From Siphonodentalium dalli (taxonomy: Eukaryota; Mollusca; Scaphopoda; Gadilida; Siphonodentaliidae), in the NCBI GenBank assembly GCA_032622095.1, contig CP136065.1:246759474-246823473 (forward strand): a DNA stretch of 64,000 nucleotides, in the 5' to 3' direction. Position numbers and translations under genes: made by a program. The notes under the pieces were generated by a model. It did not search any database, was not told the origin of the DNA, and worked only from the letters and a program-made list of their open reading frames with translations. This document shows, in pieces, positions 56,738 to 64,000 of this stretch. Position 1 is the first letter of the stretch. Each line of letters opens with the position of its first letter.

Positions 56738-57000
56738 TTAACACCAATCAGCATGGAGTAAAACTCCCATGATGCATCCGTGTCCGTCATTCATGAATAA
56801 ATACTGTCCCGCTAATCCGAAATCTTTGTTCTTAATGTTAACCTCTTTGTTTTCGATGAGGTGCTTCACACAGAATGATCGGGGACCCGGACCGACCATC
56901 GGTAACACGCCCGCTAATGTCCCTCTGTTCTTAAAGTAGTACACATTCTCCCGATAATTCTTGTCCATTTCTTTCACATTGGCAGAAACAATTAGTCCCG
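56738..57000 (-). CDS. Last coding exon of an unidentified host gene
   Basis: The acceptor TAATTTATCTTGCAG (57001 upward) opens an 87-codon segment ending in TAA. It joins in phase to the exon at 59510-59589: the split codon G/CG gives Ala. The peptide includes GLIVSANVKEMDKNY, VYYFKNRGTLAGVLPMVG, FCVKHLIEN and ends GHGCIMGVLLHADWC. Codon use and composition are clearly protein-like and unlike the surrounding repeats. I do not recognise the family. The upstream exons lie beyond the window's right edge. Confidence 0.75.
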
Positions 57001-59509
57001 CTGCAAGATAAATTAAAGACTGATTGCGTAATTCGGAATGGCCACAGACCCTCTCTCACACCCAGCATTTTAAATTCATGCATGAGTGTGACATTATAAT
57101 TTATTGTGGTTGATTGATGGTGATTCCTTTCATTACGCTCGGCTACAATGGGTAAAATACCCTGGGCAAAAATGAATTTTTTGGTGACCGGAGTAATCTA
57201 AAAATAGCATAGTTACAACTGCAAACAAAACATAATTTTTTATTCAGGAAATTTGACAAAATTGAAATGGGCATGTCGAACAGACGAAGACTTAAGTAAA
57301 TAAGAAAAATTATCTGATATTCACAATGAAACTAACGAGAATTTTTACTTTTATCGAACAAGTCTCGGGGAGAGCTTTCCGATGAATGGCAACAAGCCAT
57401 ATTTCCGACTAAATCCTGAAAAGTTACCCATAATTCTCCTGTGGTTAAAGGAGTCGATTAATTAGGGCATTACTGTAGGCTCCAAGCTATCAATGTCACA
57501 GCATGTCACCATCAATCAAGCACAATAACATATATGTCCTGTCGACTGTCCTGGTCATTCATAGCAATTTTGATCTTGTATCGGTCTCTCCATAACATTG
57601 TTCAATGTAAATGACTTCATGAAAAAAGCAGAACGGTGAGATGATGAAATGGTGGTCTTGGTGTCCATTATGTTGACGGCTCTAAACGAAAACATGGAAT
57701 ATATTGTGCCACATTTGCGTGGCTCTCTGACCAATCAAAGTCGCTGTTTCTTACAAAGCAGAACATGAGCTACTCCATCTCACTACAATGCAATGGAAAA
57801 CACTTACAAGTCTGCAAATAGTGTGTCTGTCATTTGCAGAATGAGGTCCCCAGAGGGACCTCATTCTGCTTAGGCCTCATCTTCTGGGAAGTATCTATGG
57901 TATTAAATTAACATTGTTTTTAGTTACGTTTTCCCATCTGGGAAGTTTCTATATCCCCTAATTTGCAGAAGATAACAACCATAATCGAGGCGCCCAATGG
58001 GTGAACATCACCAACTTCAACTGGGGAACTTCAATTTTATCCTAGGTCTGCCATAGCAGTTGAGGGCCTAAGCAGAATGAGGTCCCCAGAGGGTGAATTT
58101 AGTGATGCTATCCAACACAGTCCTCTGGGGACCTCATTCTGCTTAGGCCTCAACTGCTATGGGAGACCTAGGATCAGATTGAATTTCCCCAGTTGAAGTT
58201 GGTGATGTTCAGCCATTATTTAGTCACCTCGATTATGCTTTTTATCTTTTGAAAAGAAACGACTAGTTATTTCTCGTAGTTTGAGAACCCCCTCCAGCAT
58301 GTCCGATTGGCTTAATTCTTTGCGTCATAATAAGTTATGGTTTAATAAATATCGAGTGAACTGCGATTTCAATAGCAAGCTGAATTGTCGCAAGTCAAAG
58401 ATTAATTGTTGCTAGTCTAAAGAAGCAATTTAATATCGAGCGACGGATCTATTTTAGACCGTGGTATGTATATTCCGAAGGCAATATCTAAGGGTTAAAT
58501 AGAAACTATATTTAATCCAATCGGAGTGAAAGAAATATTAACTGCCGACGTCAAGCTAAATTCCCGGGCTTTCTCAAGTCTTTGTCTCCCGACATTTCTT
58601 CCAATGAAAATTATTCATAGTATCCAATTCTCTAATATCAGCCAATCAGAATGCTAGGAATTAGTAAGGTTGAAAGTCCGAGACTAGTTATATCGACCAT
58701 AGCGTCACTTACTCTCTCGACTTTGTGGAAGATGCAAGCACGTTAAGCATTCTGCAAATTTCATTCAAAGTATATTACTACTTCGTCAGTTGATATTATC
58801 TCGGAAGCAAATCAAAGTTGTTAGCCTCCACCTCCCCACCACCGCCATTGATGTGCACCAATATGGGAATCTCCACGACAGGTCAAGCTGTTGGAACGTA
58901 TCTTTAGGTATAGTCTCAGTTCCAGGGTGCCCCCTTCCCAGAAGGGAAAAAGTAACTAAAACAATGTTAATTTGAGACTATAGATACTTCCCAGAAGATG
59001 AGGCCTAAGCAGAATGAGGTCCCCAGAGGGTGAATTTGGTGATGCTAGCCCGCTGTGAATGATAGCACCACTAAATTAACCCTGAGGACCTCATTCTGCA
59101 AATGACAGACACACTATTTGCAGGCTTGTACACTTATTTCACAATTGACTCTGAATGCACAATTATCAATTACCACGGAAATTTCTCCTTGCACAGAAGT
59201 TTCTGATTTTCGCCTGAACTTCCTAATATGATGATTTCCATATTAACTGGGAGGTCAGAATTTTGCAGTTTATTTGGTACCTTATTCCCATTGTAGTCTA
59301 GTCTAAAAAAGAAAAGAAAAAAAACTGCCTCCCTCATGCTAAATATGGGGTACAAAATGAAATAAAAATGTGCCTCGCTCATCACTCCAGAAAATTAAAT
59401 TAACTGAGAACCAAACATTGTTTCCTATTTGGTCATGATTGCGCGCACTGTCCCTTCTGATTGTCATAACAATTTCATTGTTTCTAGTTAGATGAATTTA
59501 GTTACATAC
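57001..59509 (-). other. 2.5-kb intron of the host gene
   Basis: Bounded by GTATGT (59504-59509) and TTGCAG (57001-57006) on the minus strand. It contains GAGGTCCCC family copies at 57805-57900, 58060-58160 and 58980-59130, several of them full inverted repeats; otherwise nothing recognised. Confidence 0.7.
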
Positions 59510-59589
59510 CTGCTTCTATAGCCAGAGCCTCGGCTGGTTTACCCGGAACGACAGCACACCATTTGACAGTAACAGGAGCTTCAAATACA
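59510..59589 (-). CDS. 80-bp exon of the host gene
   Basis: The acceptor TTTTTGTTTTATTGCAG and donor GAAGCAG/GTATGT are both strong. The exon reads (split codon)-VFEAPVTVKWCAVVPGK, then PAEALAIEA, then a split Ala codon. Its first 14 nt (TGTATTTGAAGCTC) together with the acceptor are the seed of the upstream 48-bp minisatellite. Internal exon; the product is not recognised. Confidence 0.78.
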
Positions 59590-59623
59590 CTGCAATAAAA
59601 CAAAAACAACCAATCATATACCA

Positions 59624-60706
59624 AGGCGGTCCAGTCCGGTCCGGTCCAGGCTATTCCGGTCCGGTACACATGCCTGGACCGGTCCAAAACGGTCCGGTTC
59701 ACCTATAATAGGCTATGTGTTAATGAATTCTCTGTTTTCTCAAAGTTTTTACTCTGTATAGTACAAACTATAAGGTTACTGGGTTCAGTGCATTGCAATG
59801 AGTCCATATATGTAAAAACTTACATTGTTTGCCGATTGTATGCATCATTGTCTGTCTCTGGTGGGATATACTGGGAACGATGCACGATAATAGTATTTCT
59901 AGTAATGCGCGAACATGCACTAATTAAATGTATTGGATAGATATATAGCTAGGGCCAGAATGTGTTATAACCTGGCACTCAACTGATCGTATGCATGATT
60001 CGTATCATACTTATTTTCATTAAATTGAAATTTAAACTAAATAACTATACTGATGACAGTTATACAAATGTGTACTATTATGACTACTACATTAATATTG
60101 GAGTCTTGGAGATTGTGATGGCTGATTGTATATAGTCCTGACAATTTACAGTTATATACCTAAGTACAACTACTATTGGATTATAATGTGACTGTCTTGT
60201 GTATGTACTATGTAATGTGGTTTGCATGTTTCTTCGATAATTATAACTGTGAAAAACAATAGAATACTCGATTCGTATCCATCCAAATTGATTAGTATAG
60301 ATGCCATGTTACACTGTTTATGACAAATAGTTCCATACTCATTCAGTTGCATGTTTGTCGCATTGATAGGGTGCTACATAGTGTTGGCCAGTGTTACACT
60401 AATACATTTTAAGGAAAGTGACATGTACAAAGTACATCTATACATTGTTTTTGTGGCATCAAATGTTTAATAGATATTAACCACTTGAATGCGTCAATAC
60501 ATCGTTGCTAATTGATATGATGGCAAATACGCAATAATATTCACGATAGTTTATTATAACTGAAGTAAAATAGTGGACCGGACCGGAGAGTACCGGACCG
60601 GCGGCAAAAAGCGGTCCGGTCCGGTCCAGTGACACCCGGTCCAGACCGGACCGCAGTCCACCGCTGGACCGCGGACCGGTCCAAAGCGGTCCGGTCCGCA
60701 TCACTA
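59624..60706. mobile_element. 1.1-kb element with GGTCCG-rich ends
   Basis: It sits inside the 48-bp minisatellite, with one unit on its left (59577-59623) and the array resuming at about 60708. Both ends are packed with GGTCCGG/CCGGACC (59624-59700 and 60570-60700), so the termini form inverted repeats. TACC occurs on both sides and may be a short target duplication. The right end, read outward-in, starts TAGTGATGCGGACCG, which resembles hAT ends, but no 8-bp duplication is evident. No transposase. Confidence 0.65.
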
Positions 60707-60707
60707 C

Positions 60708-63700
60708 CTCAAATACACTGCAATCAAACAAAAACAAACAATCGTATACCTCAGCCTCAAATACACTGCAATCAAACAAAAACAACCAATCAACCTGAGC
60801 CTCAAATACACTGCAATTATTCAAAAACAAACAATCATATACCTGAGCCTCAAATACTCTGCAATCACACAAAACAACCAATCATATACCTGAGCTTCAA
60901 ATACACTGCAATCAAACAAAAACAACCAATCGTATACCTCAGCCTCAAATACACTGCAATCAAACAAAAACAAACAATCATATACCTGAGCTTCAAATAC
61001 ACTGCAATAAAACAAAAACAAACAATCATATACCTGAGCCTCAAATACTCTGCAATCACACAAAACAACCAATCATATACCTGAGCTTCAAATACACTGC
61101 AATCAAACAAAAACAACCAATCGTATACATCAGCCTCAAATACACTGCAATCAAACAAAAACAACCAATCATATACCTGAGCCTCAAATACACTGCAATC
61201 AAACAAAAACAACCAATCGTATACCTCAGCCTCAAATACACTGCAATCAAACAAAAACAACCAATCATATACCTGAGCCTCAAATACACTGCAATTATTC
61301 AAAAACAAACAATCATATACCTGAGCCTCAAATACTCTGCAATCACACAAAACAACCAATCATATACCTGAGCTTCAAATACACTGCAATCAAACAAAAA
61401 CAACCAATCATATACCTGAGCCTCAAATACACTGCAATTATTCAAAAACAACCAATCATATACCTGAGCCTCAAATACTCTGCAATCACACAAAACAACC
61501 AATCATATACCTGAGCTTCAAATACACTGCAATCAAACAAAAACAACCAATCGTATACCTCAGCATCAAATACACTGCAATCAAACAAAAACAACCAATC
61601 ATATACCTGAGCCTCAAATACACTGCAATTATTCAAAAACAAACAATCATATACCTGAGCCTCAAATACACTGCAATCACACAAAACAACCAATCATATA
61701 CCTGAGCTGCAAATACACTGCAATCAAACAAAACAACCAATCATATACCCGAGCTTCAAATACACTGCAATCAAACAAAAACAAACAATCATATACCTGA
61801 GCCTCAAATACACTGCAATCAAACAAAAACAACCAATCAAATACCTGAGCCTCAAATACACTGCAATCACACAAAACAACCAATCATATATCTGAGCTTC
61901 AAATACACTGCAATCAAACAAAAACAAACAATCATATACCTGAGCCTCAAATACTCTGCAATCACACAAAACAACCAATCATATACCTGAGCTTCAAATA
62001 CACTGCAATCAAACAAAAACAACCAATCATATACCTGAGCTTCAAATACACTGCAATCAAACAAAAACAACCAATCATATACCTGAGCTTCAAATACACT
62101 GCAATCAAACAAAAACAACCAATCATATAACTGAGCTTCAAATACACTGCAATCAAACAAAAACAACCAATCATATACCTGAGCTTCAAATACACTGCAA
62201 TCAAACAAAAACAACCAATCATATACCTGAGCTTCAAGTACACTGCAATCAAACAAAAACAACCAATCATATACCTGAGCTTCAAATACACTGCAATCAA
62301 ACAAAAACAACCAATCATATACCTGAGCTTCAAATACACTGCAATCAAACAAAAACAACCAATCGTATACCTGAGCCTCAAATACACTGCAATCAAACAA
62401 AAACAAACAATTATATACCTGAGCCTCAAATACACTGCAATCACACAAAACAACCAATCATATACCCGAGCTTCAAATACACTGCAATCAAACAAAAACA
62501 AACAATCATATACCTGAGCCTCAAATACTCTGCAATCACACAAAACAACCAATCATATACCTGAGCCTCAAATACACTGCAATTATTCAAAAACAAACAA
62601 TCATATACCTGAGCCTCAAATACTCTGCAATCACACAAAAACAACCAATCATATACCTGAGCCTCAAATACACTGCAATTATTCAAAAACAACCAATCAT
62701 ATACCTGAGCCTCAAATACTCTGCAATCACACAAAACAACCAATCATATACCTGAGCTTCAAATACACTGCAATCAAACAAAAACAACCAATCGTATACC
62801 TCAGCATCAAATACACTGCAATCAAACAAAAACAACCAATCATATACCTGAGCCTCAAATACACTGCAATTATTCAAAAACAAACAATCATATACCTGAG
62901 CCTCAAATACACTGCAATCACACAAAACAACCAATCATATACCTGAGCTGCAAATACACTGCAATCAAACAAAACAACCAATCATATACCCGAGCTTCAA
63001 ATACACTGCAATCAAACAAAAACAAACAATCATATACCTGAGCCTCAAATACACTGCAATCAAACAAAAACAACCAATCAAATACCTGAGCCTCAAATAC
63101 ACTGCAATCACACAAAACAACCAATCATATACCTGAGCTTCAAATACACTGCAATCAAACAAAAACAAACAATCATATACCTGAGCCTCAAATACTCTGC
63201 AATCACACAACACAACCAATCATATACCTGAGCTTCAAATACACTGCAATCAAACAAAAACAACCAATCATATACCTGAGCTTCAAATACACTGCAATCA
63301 AACAAAAACAACCAATCATATACCTGAGCTTCAAATACACTGCAATCAAACAAAAACAACCAATCATATACCTGAGCTTCAAATACACTGCAATCAAACA
63401 AAAACAACCAATCATATACCTGAGCTTCAAATACACTGCAATCAAACAAAAACAACCAATCATATACCTGAGCTTCAAGTACACTGCAATCAAACAAAAA
63501 CAACCAATCATATACCTGAGCTTCAAATACACTGCAATCAAACAAAAACAACCAATCATATACCTGAGCTTCAAATACACTGCAATCAAACAAAAACAAC
63601 CAATCGTATACCTGAGCCTCAAATACACTGCAATCAAACAAAAACAACCAATCATATACCTGAGCCTCAAATACACTGCAATCACACAAAACAACCAATC

Positions 63701-64000
63701 ATATACCCGAGCTTCAAATACACTGCAATCAAACAAAAACAAACAATCATATACCTGAGCCTCAAATACTCTGCAATCACACAAAACAACCAATCATATA
63801 CCTGAGCTTCAAATACACTGCAATCAAACAAAAACAAACAATCATATACCTGAGCCTCAAATACTCTGCAATCACACAAAACAACCAATCATATACCTGA
63901 GCTTCAAATACACTGCAATCAAACAAAAACAACCAATCATATACCTGAGCCTCAAATACACTGCAATTATTCAAAAACAAACAATCATATACCTGAGCCT
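60708..64000 (-). repeat. 47/48-bp minisatellite of splice-site units, runs off the window
   Basis: About 68 units. On the minus strand each has TTTTTGTTTGATTGCAG (acceptor-like), TGTATTTGAAGCTCAG (16 nt, the first 14 identical to the start of the exon at 59589), then GTATATGATTGG (donor-like). Some units are 47 bp with TGTGTGATTGCAG. A 1,241-bp higher-order block is duplicated (61442-62457 versus 62683-63698). 48 bp is 16 codons, so long Val-Phe-Glu-Ala-Gln repeats are open, but mixed 47-bp units break any single frame; it is most likely intronic. Confidence 0.93.

Noticed and set aside
59624..60706. Confident hAT assignment of the GGTCCG-rich element
   Set aside because: Only the right end resembles hAT termini; no 8-bp duplication and no transposase. 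Left as unassigned.
60477..63980. Minus-strand ORFs of VFEAQVYDWLFLFDCS repeats as a repeat protein
   Set aside because: Units of 47 and 48 bp are mixed, so no single frame is maintained, and each unit carries splice-like junctions. Intronic minisatellite is the simpler reading.

Overview
Eukaryotic, A+T-rich, repeat-dominated genomic DNA. The dispersed repeats (a family starting AGCTCACCTGAG followed by GTCCGTCC runs, many short palindromic MITEs, Helitron-like ends, minisatellites) look like a marine bivalve mollusc. That is an inference from repeat style, not from a diagnostic gene. There is one 100-N assembly gap (6135-6234). Almost everything recognisable is mobile or satellite DNA. The one clear host gene is the unidentified 3' end of a minus-strand gene at 56.7-59.6 kb.

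Layout. 0-6.8 kb: MITEs, a 170-bp tandem repeat, a GA microsatellite abutting a 5S-rRNA-like fragment, an array of GGCGTTTAAACGCC palindromes, and two Helitron-type 3' ends. 6.9-15.1 kb is the left arm of a large eroded inverted duplication whose right arm is 39.8-49.2 kb; each arm carries different later insertions. The spacer between the arms holds a FLYWCH zinc-finger fragment with a 150-bp minisatellite (15.9-17.1 kb), a decayed non-LTR reverse transcriptase (17.6-19.6 kb), a complete Ty3/Gypsy element with 129-bp LTRs and a 5-bp target duplication (22761-33698, minus strand), and an intact 461-codon ORF for a Tpt1/KptA-like RNA 2'-phosphotransferase fused to a C2H2 zinc finger (35021-36406). 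The Gypsy pol gene is itself split by about 6.2 kb of foreign DNA, which contains a 1.76-kb TIR element built from TTGGACTTAAGTCCAA palindromes.

Inside the right arm, a palindromic MITE was split by a 6.29-kb TIR element (42353-48644). It encodes a basic, cysteine-containing protein in two ORFs offset at an A7 run; where I would expect a catalytic core the protein has about ten 30-residue acidic repeats. 49.7-56.1 kb is a 68-bp minisatellite with higher-order structure and duplicated flanks.

From 56.7 kb to the end lies the minus-strand host gene: its last exon, a 2.5-kb intron, an 80-bp exon, then an upstream intron filled by a roughly 48-bp minisatellite that runs off the window. Each unit copies the splice acceptor and first 14 nt of that 80-bp exon and adds a donor-like AG/GTATAT, giving about 68 decoy micro-exons.

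Most interesting: the splice-site minisatellite, the Tpt1-zinc-finger ORF, the 6.29-kb TIR element, and the two kinds of palindrome-array element.
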